Positions 54,810 to 62,680 of a stretch of 64,000 bases of DNA are shown in pieces. Below the pieces are notes generated by a model. That model saw only the letters and a list, made by a program, of their open reading frames with translations. It was not told the DNA's origin and did not search any database. The translations under genes and the position numbers were made by a program. The DNA is from Flavobacteriales bacterium (GTDB lineage Bacteria; Bacteroidota; Bacteroidia; Flavobacteriales_D; Sanyastnellaceae), in contig JADKIZ010000008.1 in the NCBI GenBank assembly GCA_016722445.1, positions 62,001 through 126,000 of the forward strand, read 5' to 3'. Position 1 is the stretch's first letter. Every line of letters begins with the position of its first letter.

Positions 54810-55348
54810 ATGACACAAAACATGCAGTACAACACCAGTAAAATAGGCATTATGGTTTTTGTTTTTGCATCGATATCGATGATAGCGATGTCACAATCGA
54901 TTCAAACTGTTCCATATGTGGATTTAGAACGATACGCTGGAAAGTGGTATGAAATAGCGTCTATTTCACAACGATTTCAAAAGACTGTACATGCACCACA
55001 GCAGAATACACCGTAACGGATCAAGGATATGTCGTTGTGGAAAACAGATGTATTAAAGAAAAAAGGACAGATAAACCCGCCTATATCAAGGGTAAAGCAT
55101 TTGTGGTTGAAAAAACGGGGAATGCACAATTGAATATTCAATTTTACTGGCCTTTTAAGGGTAAGTATTGGATAATCAAACTGGCAGATGATTATAGCTA
55201 TGCAGTTGTGAGTCATCCGAACAAAAAATACCTCTGGATATTATCCAGGACACCATTCATGGACCCACTAACCTATGAACTCATACTAACTTCATTAAGA
55301 AATATGAATTTTGATATCACAGAATTAAAAACTACCAAACAAATATAA
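54810..55348 (+). CDS. Bacterial lipocalin, Blc-like (frame-broken)
   Basis: The first ORF (54810-55016) has a signal-like N-terminus and the lipocalin motif YAGKWYEIASI; the second (open in the right frame up to 55348) has DYSYAVVSHPNKKYLWILSRTP, the Blc third motif. They join when one A is added at 54979-54982, reading DCTCTTAEYTVTDQGY and giving about 179 residues. Blc proteins bind lysophospholipids during membrane stress. It starts a cluster with a lipoprotein (5 bp later) and Dps. Confidence 0.82.
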
Positions 55349-55352
55349 AATC

Positions 55353-55829
55353 ATGAAAATTCTATCAATCCTTTTTATTGCTCTATCCACGTTGTTGGTT
55401 AATTGCACACAGACATCAGAAAAAAATGATGAAACAAAATCGAAAAAACCTGGCGAATTAAATGATGCCGAAATCAAGGCTATCGAAGCAGAGAAGACAC
55501 AGGAAAGAGCGGAATGGAATCTTTTCAAAGCAGAAGCAGACAGCACCATCAATAGCATGGAAATGGAACTGAGTAAATTGTCTGATAAGATGAATACTTC
55601 CTCGAAAAAGGACAAAGAAAGATTGCAGGAAAAATATAATAAATCAAAAGAAAAAGTTGCTGATCTGAAAGTGAGAATACAGAAGAGAAATGAAGAATTT
55701 CAAACTGATATGCAAGCTTATAATGAAAAAATTTCTGAGAAAAATAAAACCTTCCAGAGAGAACTTAAGCATGATATGAACGAACTCGGAGAATCTATGA
55801 AAGATTTGTTCAAGGACAATGTAAAGTAG
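55353..55829 (+). CDS. Coiled-coil lipoprotein, unknown function
   Basis: 158 residues: signal peptide with lipobox LLVNC (Cys near residue 18), then an almost wholly helical, Lys/Glu-rich coiled coil (ELSKLSDKMNTSSKKDKERLQ). Five bases after the lipocalin gene, so in one operon with it. Perhaps an envelope stress or spacer protein; no family recognised. Confidence 0.75.
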   Translation: MKILSILFIALSTLLVNCTQTSEKNDETKSKKPGELNDAEIKAIEAEKTQERAEWNLFKAEADSTINSMEMELSKLSDKMNTSSKKDKERLQEKYNKSKEKVADLKVRIQKRNEEFQTDMQAYNEKISEKNKTFQRELKHDMNELGESMKDLFKDNVK

Positions 55830-55891
55830 AATTGTTGGAGGAAACTAAAACATCATTTCATCAATAAATCTCATCATAAAGGAATTCAAAA

Positions 55892-56393
55892 GTGAAAACA
55901 GAAACGGGTATTTCAGAAGTCAATAGAAAAGCTATTGCTAAAGAGTTAGCAAAGATTTTAGCAGACGAATCAGTTTTGCGTTTGAAAACGAGAAATGCAC
56001 ATTGGAATGTCGAAGGTGGTGACTTTTATGAAAAGCACATGTTTTTTGATGTACAGTCTATGGAATTGGACAAAATTATCGATACTGTGGCCGAGAGAAT
56101 GCGCTCTATTGGCCACTATGCGCCAGCTTCCATGAAGACATATTTGGGATTGACACATTTGTCGGAACAGATTGTTGAGCTCAATGATAGTCAGGTACAT
56201 CAAAGAAATTCTTATGGATCATGAAAGTACAATCAAGTTACTGCGAGGTCAAATTGATACTTTCAACCGAGAATTTCATGATTCCGGCACAAGTGACTTT
56301 ATTACGGGGTTAATGGAAGCACATGAAAAAATGGCTTGGATATTAAGATCTCATATCGTTTTAAAGGATGGGACTTTAAATGGTTACGAATGA
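55892..56393 (+). CDS. dps: Dps/ferritin-like stress protein (frame-broken)
   Basis: First part from GTG 55892 (no ATG near) with the Dps ferroxidase ligands in LRLKTRNAHWNVEG and ERMRSIGHYAPASM. The frame breaks near 56194, where one base seems missing in AGGTAC; the second part continues YIKEILMDHESTIKLLRGQI and LMEAHEKMAWILRSHI. Joined it is about 166 residues, normal for Dps, which stores iron, uses up peroxide and protects DNA. Close downstream of the lipocalin/lipoprotein pair, hinting at a joint stress response. Confidence 0.85.
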
Positions 56394-56440
56394 TTTTTTC
56401 ATGATGGAATTTATGGTGAAGGATTGAGAAGTAGGCTCAA

Positions 56441-56449
56441 CCAATTTTA
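56441..56449. repeat. Target site duplication, left copy
   Basis: The 9-bp CCAATTTTA is repeated exactly at 57787-57795, flanking the insertion sequence. Confidence 0.75.
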
Positions 56450-56482
56450 GACACCATCCCAAAAAGTGTGTAAGTAGTTTGA

Positions 56483-57666
56483 TTAGGGATTTATCCTGTC
56501 TTCAAACATAATTATAAATTGGTTTAATATTTCCCCCCAATTGCGTATCGTCATAGTCCATTTTTTGTTGCCTCATGGATCGACAAATAGACTGATTTGA
56601 GCACTGCTTCATCAGTTGGGAACGATAGTTTGTTTTTGGTGTATTTGCGGATTTTTCCATTCAGATTTTCAATGACATTGGTAGTGTAGATGATTTTCCG
56701 ATTTCCAATGGAAAATCCAGAAAGGCTGTAAGCTCGTTCCAGTTGGTGCGCCAGCTCTTAATGGCGTAGCCATATTTGCTTCCCCATTTGCTGTCAAGTT
56801 CGTTCAGGCAAGTTCGGCAGCATCACGATTAGGTGCGTTGTAAATATGTTTCATGTCTTCAGAAAACTCTTTTCTTTCCTTCCAACCAACATACTTGCAG
56901 GAATTTGATTTGATGGACAATGCAAATTTGTTTTGTGGATTCAGGAAAAACAGATCTGATGGTCTCTGTAAATCCTTTCAGGTTATCAGTGGCGGTAACA
57001 AGAATATCCTTCACACCTCTGGCCTTGAGATCGGTAAGTACAGAAAGCCAAAAAGATGCTGATTCATTTTTACCCAGCCACATTCCAAGCACTTCCTTCT
57101 TTCCATCCAGACCTAAGCCAATGGCTGTAAACAGTTTTATCGATCACCCTGGATCCTTCCTTCACTTTGAACACTATTCCATCCATCCAGACCACGAGAT
57201 ACAAAGGTTCAAGCGGTCTGTTCTGCCAAGCAACAACGTCTTGAAAAATGCGATCTGTAATCCGTGAGATAGTCGATGGAGGGACATCAAAGTTGTACAC
57301 TTCTTCTGATTTGTTCTTCGATATCGCTGACCGACATGCCCTTAGCATACAGCGTGGCTGATAACGTTTTCAATCCCTTCAACTATTCCCTTTCGCTTTG
57401 GAACGAGAGCTGAAAATGAAGATTCCCGATCCCCTGGGACGTCAATACTCAAATCACCTTCAGTTGTTTTGATTGTCTTTGCTATGGCCATTTCGAGCAT
57501 TTTTAGCGCCTGAACGCTCATGCTTTCATAACCAAGATGCATCCAACTCACCTTCAAGGAGCTGCTCTACACCACGTTTTCTTAATTGTTGCAGGAATGA
57601 ATTCAATTCCTCGCCGTTCTTGAACTGCTTCAAGAAATCATCTGATAGTAATTCTTCTTTGCTCAT
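56483..57666 (-). pseudogene. IS256-family transposase, frame broken at several points
   Basis: Starts at ATG 57666 (MSKEELLSDDFLKQFKNG) and ends at the TAA at 56483 (FIIMFEDRINP). Segments in three frames keep typical Mutator/IS256 sequence: SPSTISRITDRI-like, LVVWMDGIVFKVKEG with the first catalytic Asp, ILVTATDNLKGF with the second Asp, KQICIVHQI. Several indels, mostly in short A runs, separate them. About 394 codons if restored. It cannot be translated as given, although the TSD is intact, so sequencing error is possible. Confidence 0.82.
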
Positions 57667-57690
57667 TTTTTAAAGTGTTAAGCTAATCGA

Positions 57691-57758
57691 AAAGTTGTTT
57701 CCGAAAATTTTTTTTGACCAATCCCCGGAGGGGGTCAAAAAATTTTCAGAACAACTTT
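57691..57758. other. Long hairpin between IS end and transposase start
   Basis: 57691-57719 and 57733-57758 pair as an imperfect inverted repeat of about 26 bp with a 13-nt loop. It would fold in any transcript reading into the element from outside and sits 25 bases upstream of the transposase start codon. Also terminator-like on either strand because of its A/T runs. Confidence 0.55.
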
Positions 57759-57786
57759 TCCTAGTTACACACTTAATGAGAGACTA

Positions 57787-57795
57787 CCAATTTTA
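57787..57795. repeat. Target site duplication, right copy
   Basis: CCAATTTTA, identical to 56441-56449. Confidence 0.75.
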
Positions 57796-57992
57796 TCCCT
57801 TCGTGGTAGTATTTTGGAAATGGATGTTTGTTTGTATACTCTGGAATCAAATACTGTTGTATTCATATCGACTTAACAAATGGATCTTGGATTTGAATCA
57901 TCGGCTAAAATTGTTGATAAATAATCATTTATTCACTTAACCCTGACATTTGTCGCAACGTAAACCGATCACTTTCGTGTGACAAATTACCT

Positions 57993-58766
57993 ATGCCAAT
58001 CAGAATATTTTTCATAAACATCTTGGTCTTCTTTTTCGCCTTAAGCGCTCGTGCTCAAGAAGAGGTGCGTGAAAAGGTGAATCAAATCAATCAATGGTAT
58101 AAAGAGCATCGTGAGCTTGCTGCGGTGGATGATAATCTTGAAAGAATATCAGAGCTCAATGCTAAAATGACCAACTACCTGTTGCAAGTATTGAATGATC
58201 CGAAGGCGAGATCCTACCCTTTGGAGAAGTGGTTGAATCTTGATTTTGTTCAGTCTTCGGATAAAAAAATCGTTGTTTTTTCCTGGTCAGAAAAAACAGG
58301 AGGTTCGAATCAAACGAATATCAATATCATCTACGTCGAATTGCCTGATGGATATCCTAAAGGTGAAAAATTGTTGGATTGTCACACTTTTGATAAGGAA
58401 CAAAGTTTATACACTGGACAAATCAATCAAATCTATGACTTGAAATTAGGGGAAAAGATGTTGTATTTGCTCATGGGAAGCGGTATCAGTTGCAATACTT
58501 GTTGTTACGACTACACGGTGCTCTATGAGATCAATGACTATTGGTTGGAAGAATCGTTTTGTGTCGTTCATGACTACAGGCAAGGAGATGGCAAATACTC
58601 CTTTGATGAAAAATCTCGAACCTTGTTGTATGATTTTACCATCGATTCAGATGATCCTTTGTACAAGAACGATTGCGCAGAAGGTGAAAAATTAAATGAG
58701 AAGACATGTCGGTATTTGAGAAAATATCAGTTTAATGGAAACACCTTCGAGGAAGTCATAAAGTGA
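57993..58766 (+). CDS. Hypothetical exported protein with Cys cluster
   Basis: 257 residues with a signal peptide (FFINILVFFFALSARAQ). A helical N-terminal part (residues 22-70) is followed by a beta-rich domain with a Cys motif SCNTCCYDYTV and two more Cys near the C-terminus (NDCAEGEKLNEKTC), suggesting disulfides or metal binding. No family recognised. It is the first gene after the insertion sequence. Confidence 0.6.
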   Translation: MPIRIFFINILVFFFALSARAQEEVREKVNQINQWYKEHRELAAVDDNLERISELNAKMTNYLLQVLNDPKARSYPLEKWLNLDFVQSSDKKIVVFSWSEKTGGSNQTNINIIYVELPDGYPKGEKLLDCHTFDKEQSLYTGQINQIYDLKLGEKMLYLLMGSGISCNTCCYDYTVLYEINDYWLEESFCVVHDYRQGDGKYSFDEKSRTLLYDFTIDSDDPLYKNDCAEGEKLNEKTCRYLRKYQFNGNTFEEVIK

Positions 58767-58796
58767 TATTATCAGTTTTTTATATTGTGGCCAATT

Positions 58797-59603
58797 TTGA
58801 AACCACTCCTTACATATTTTCTCCTTGCCTATGGAATCAGTTGGGTGATTTGGTTGCCACTTTATTCACCTCAATTGGGTTGGGTTGATCTTCCTGTATT
58901 TCCATACCAACATGGTATTGGTGGTTTTTGACCCATGCTGGCTGCTTTTATCATGGCGGCATTCGATCAAAAAAACAATCGATTGAAGTTTCTGCTCAGG
59001 GAATGTGTCAGTATAAAGTCACCCGTTTACTTCATGATAGCGTTGTTGGCACCATTTATATTGGGATTGCTTGCAGTTGTCATTTACAGAATGGAATCTC
59101 ATGCAGATGTGGATCTGTCCGCATTTACCCGAAACGTTGAATTTCCTGAATTCAATTTTATCATGTTTTTTATTTACAACTTGATGTTTTTTGGTTTTGG
59201 TGAAGAAATCGGTTGGCGCGGTTTTGCTTTACCGTATCTACAAAACAAGTACAATGCATTGGTGTCTTCGATTTTACTCACAATTTTCTGGGCTTTTTGG
59301 CATTGGCCATTGTTTCTGTACAGACCAGGCTATGTCGATATGGAAATGTCGGGTATTGTTGGGTGGGTGTTGAGTTTGTTTACCGGGAGCATTCTACTCA
59401 CCTGGTTGTATAATTCATCCAGAGGAAGTATTTTGGTTTGTGCAGTGTTTCATACAGCCATTGATGTTGTTTTCACTGCTGATATTTCAGACAAACAAGT
59501 GATGAATTACCTCGGTATGCTTATTACGATATGGGGAGTTCTCACTTTGATCATTTTCAAATCAAAGAATTTATCCAAAAAAGACAAAGTAGAATGGAAG
59601 TGA
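58797..59603 (+). CDS. CPBP family intramembrane metalloprotease (in-frame stop)
   Basis: From a TTG at 58797 the frame reads KPLLTYFLLAYGISWVIW, the CPBP N-terminal helix, then meets a TGA at 58929-58931 in GGF*PMLAAF, where homologues have Gly (GGFGP). After it the frame is open to 59603. The protease motifs are intact: EEIGWRGFALP (EExxxR), FWAFWHWP and FHTAIDV. 268 residues if the stop is read through. The stop follows a run of five T, so a miscalled TTTTG/TTTGG is likely. Confidence 0.78.
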
Positions 59604-59707
59604 TTCTTAATCAAACTCGGTGAAGATTCAATCTTCATCCTGTGGTAATTATCCGATAACATCTGTTGGAATTCACGTTTATAGCTTCACGACGTAATGT
59701 TTTGATT

Positions 59708-60642
59708 ATGTCGGATATCCTTCTGTCCATAGTTGCGGGTTTGGTATTATTCCTTTTTGCAATCAGTCAATTGTCTGATTCCTTAAAAGCCGCTGTAGGC
59801 TTGCGAGCAAATGATTGGATTGCGAAATTCACGTCGACTACTTTAAGCAGTATACTGGTTGGTACAATCATGACAGTGTTGTTGGATTCTTCGTCTGCGG
59901 TAATCATCATAACCATCGTTTTGGTCAATGCGAAAATTTTGAAATTCAGACAAGCTATGGGGATTGTACTGGGGGCCAACATCGGTACAACCTTCAGTAG
60001 TCAGGTCATAGCAATGGATGTGGGTAAGTTTTCCCCGATTTTGTTACTGATTGGATTCGTATTCATGTTCGTGACCAAGACAAGATCAGACAATTCGATA
60101 GGTAAGGTGATATTTCTTTTTGGTATTCTTTTCTTCGGACTTTATACCATAGAACTTGCTGTAGAACCGTTGAAAGAAGAACCTTTTATGTTGGAGTGGC
60201 TTAAAAAGACCGATGATCCCCTTTTCGGATCCATGGCTGGTGCTCTTGCTACACTGGTAATACAATCATCCTCCGCGACGGTAGGAATGGCCATTGTCTT
60301 ATCCAAAAAAGGATTGCTGAGTTTGGCTGGAGGTGTAGCCATTATGCTTTGGCGCTGAGTTGGGAACATGCAGCGATACGTTGTTGGCAACCATTAAGGA
60401 AGTCGGGCAGCTGTGAAAACTGGACTTTTCACTTGATCTTCAATTTGAGTTCGATCATCATCGGATTGATATTGTTTTATCCATTTGTAAAGTTTGTTGA
60501 AATCGTCAGTGAAGGAGCACCTGTAGAACGTGCTATTGCAAATGCTCATATGCTTTTCAATATTGCCGGTGTACTTGTGTTTGTTTGGTTCGTGCCTCTT
60601 TTTGAAAGAATGCTCAACATGTTATTGCCAGATCGAAATTGA
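59708..60642 (+). CDS. Na/Pi cotransporter family protein (frame-broken)
   Basis: First part (59708-60358): SDILLSIVAGLVLFLFAISQLSD and the repeated QSSSA-type motif (TVLLDSSSAVIIITI; VIQSSSATVGMAIVL), the signature of NptA/PNaS sodium-phosphate symporters. The frame is lost at 60347-60350 (an extra T: ATGCTTTGG, expected LGAELGT) and needs further corrections near 60405-60430 before HLIFNLSSIIIGL continues to 60642. About 311 residues, shorter than full-length members that carry a PhoU-like tail. Confidence 0.8.
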
Positions 60643-60819
60643 GGAGTCTTTGAAACTTTTTTAATACAGATGTTCTCTGTCGAATACTTTCAATGCTGGA
60701 ATTATATATTATTTGCAATTCTATTATGGATGTTAAGGATACTTTTACCATTAAAGATGGGCGGATATTCTTGAGGGTAATCCATGATCCATTCATCATT
60801 GTAATCAATCCGAAACAAA

Positions 60820-61944
60820 ATGAAACTACCTATTGTTGTAATGACATTCATGATGTGTGTGAATGCAGGTGCACAATCCAAAGTGCTTTTTGTGACATCT
60901 AATGCCGAGTATTATCGAGGAACCACCATTAGCGCGGCCAATCATTTTGAAGAAATTGTAGTGCCATATGACGTATTCACCCATGCTGGATATGATGTTG
61001 ATTTTGTGAGTCCACTTGGTGGTGCAATTCCTATTGGATACATCAATTCCTCCGATAGTCTGCAAAAGACTTATTTGTATGATGGTTGGTTTATGGACAA
61101 ATTGGAGCACACCCAAAAACCTCAGGACATTCATGCTGATGATTATTCGGCGATCTATTATAGCGGAGGTGGTTCTGCCATGTTTGGGATTGCAGAAGAT
61201 TCGACGATTCAACAAATAGCCAGAACCATTTTCGAGAAACATGGGGTCATCTCATCTGTTTGTCATGGTACAGCAGGACTAGCCAATTTGAAGGATAGCA
61301 GCGGAAAATCTTTATACCAAGGGAAGAAAATTACAGGATATCCTGATAAGCTCGAAAACAGGGAAATGGAGTATTATCGTTCATTTCCCTTTAAGATGGA
61401 CGAGGCCATTGAGCACAATGGTGGTGAGTTTGTATTTTCTGAAAAAGGCCGAGATGGATTTTTTGTCGTTGATGGAAGTTTTGTAACTGGACAAGATCCA
61501 ACTGCGGCAAGGTCGGTGGCTAAAGAAGTGGTAGCCATGTTGAACAAAGCTGGTTCTGGTGAGGGCAGTAGAGTGCATCAAAGTGATCTGGCTCAAATCA
61601 ATGAAATACTTCTCGACTATATCGAAGGAACAGCCAATGGCCAGCCTGAAAGACTCAGAAAAGCTTTTCATCCTGATTTCAATTTATATACTGTTGCGAA
61701 AGACACCTTGTGGATTCGCTCAGGTGAACAGTATATCTCGAATATAAAAGTAGGAGAAAAATCTAACCGAATTGGTCGAGTCCTTTCTATTGATGTCGAA
61801 AAGGATGCTGCCGTCGCAAAGGCTGAAATTCTCATACCCGGTTGGCGGACGTTTACCGATTATTTTTTAATTCTGAAGTATCAGGGTGCTTGGAAGATTG
61901 TCCAAAAAAGCTACAGTTGGCGAGAGGAGAAAACTAAACTGTAA
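60820..61944 (+). CDS. Exported DJ-1/PfpI-like protein fused to an NTF2-like domain
   Basis: 374 residues: signal peptide (VVMTFMMCVNAGAQ), then a DJ-1/PfpI (class I glutamine amidotransferase-like) domain to about residue 240 with the nucleophile-elbow Cys in SSVCHGTAGLANL and Tyr/Gly loop IYYSGGGSAMFG. Residues 255-370 are an NTF2/lumazine-binding-like domain (INEILLDYIEGTANGQPERLRKAFHPDF). The second domain often binds a small ligand. Likely a periplasmic stress or glyoxalase-type enzyme; the reaction is uncertain. Confidence 0.82.
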   Translation: MKLPIVVMTFMMCVNAGAQSKVLFVTSNAEYYRGTTISAANHFEEIVVPYDVFTHAGYDVDFVSPLGGAIPIGYINSSDSLQKTYLYDGWFMDKLEHTQKPQDIHADDYSAIYYSGGGSAMFGIAEDSTIQQIARTIFEKHGVISSVCHGTAGLANLKDSSGKSLYQGKKITGYPDKLENREMEYYRSFPFKMDEAIEHNGGEFVFSEKGRDGFFVVDGSFVTGQDPTAARSVAKEVVAMLNKAGSGEGSRVHQSDLAQINEILLDYIEGTANGQPERLRKAFHPDFNLYTVAKDTLWIRSGEQYISNIKVGEKSNRIGRVLSIDVEKDAAVAKAEILIPGWRTFTDYFLILKYQGAWKIVQKSYSWREEKTKL

Positions 61945-62125
61945 TTCGAGATCTTCCATGTTGATGGAGAGGATGAAAAAGGAATAGTTTTTTTAACCTG
62001 CCCATTGATCAGAGAAGCGATTCAAAAAACGCTGTCATTTTGTTGTGAATTTGATTGAATAAAATGACCTTCGTTTTGCAGGTGTGCGAAGTCTTGTAAC
62101 TACCTTCCGCCCACAATTTCTCATC

Positions 62126-62398
62126 ATGAGTATTACTGACCTCGCAAAAGATAAAATTGTTCTGATCGATTGGATCCTGAAACAGGAAAAGTCGCATAAC
62201 CTAAAAGCTGTTTTGCAACTCACTGAAAACATTGATCAAGAAGCCGCCAACCTCGCCAGAAATGCTGGTTATCGCGGCAAAGGAATTCCAGTGAGTATGT
62301 CACAATTGAAAACAAATCTTTTACTGGCCATCGCACAAATTGAGAAAGGCGAATCAAAATCGTTGGATGAAGTGGAACTGGAATCAGACATGTGGTGA
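62126..62398 (+). CDS. Small hypothetical protein
   Basis: 90 residues, all-helical and soluble by composition, ending ELESDMW. The C-terminal stretch IAQIEKGESKSLDEVE resembles antitoxin-like or phage-type short proteins, but no toxin gene follows. Function unknown; start ATG 62126 is the first with a plausible context. Confidence 0.5.
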   Translation: MSITDLAKDKIVLIDWILKQEKSHNLKAVLQLTENIDQEAANLARNAGYRGKGIPVSMSQLKTNLLLAIAQIEKGESKSLDEVELESDMW

Positions 62399-62680
62399 GC
62401 ATGAGGTTCAGCCGCTGATGTGATTTTCTAGGTGTGTTCTTTCTTGGCCAAAGTCCTATTGAGTTGAGGAGCAAGGATAATTTCTCCATATTTTTTTCTT
62501 ACAAAACCATTCTGTAATTGTACGGATTATCAAGTGTTCTGGACGTTTTTCCAGTAATGGAATCATGTCCTGAGAATACATGAATAGAAGAACTCAATCG
62601 TTGCAAAGTGAAATGATTTGTCCGAAAATGAGTGTATTTTGCCGCTTCATTGTATGTGTATCAAACCTGCATTTATTTTC

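Larger units (their letters stand above)
56450..57786 (-). mobile_element. IS256-family insertion sequence
   Basis: 1,337 bp, the usual IS256 size. Imperfect terminal inverted repeats hold the shared core AAGTGTGTAAGTAG (56464-56477) and CTAGTTACACACTT (57761-57774), 13 of 14 matching. The element is bounded by a perfect 9-bp duplication, CCAATTTTA, so insertion was a real and fairly recent event. It sits in the gap between dps and the next gene without breaking either. It carries one transposase gene on the minus strand. Confidence 0.8.

Noticed and set aside
58929..58931. TGA recoding (Sec or Trp) in the CPBP gene
   Set aside because: TGA is used as a normal stop elsewhere in the window, no SECIS-like element was seen, and homologues have Gly at the site.
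62126..62398. Antitoxin of a toxin-antitoxin pair
   Set aside because: Only a loose resemblance at the C-terminus; no toxin-size ORF follows or precedes it on either strand.
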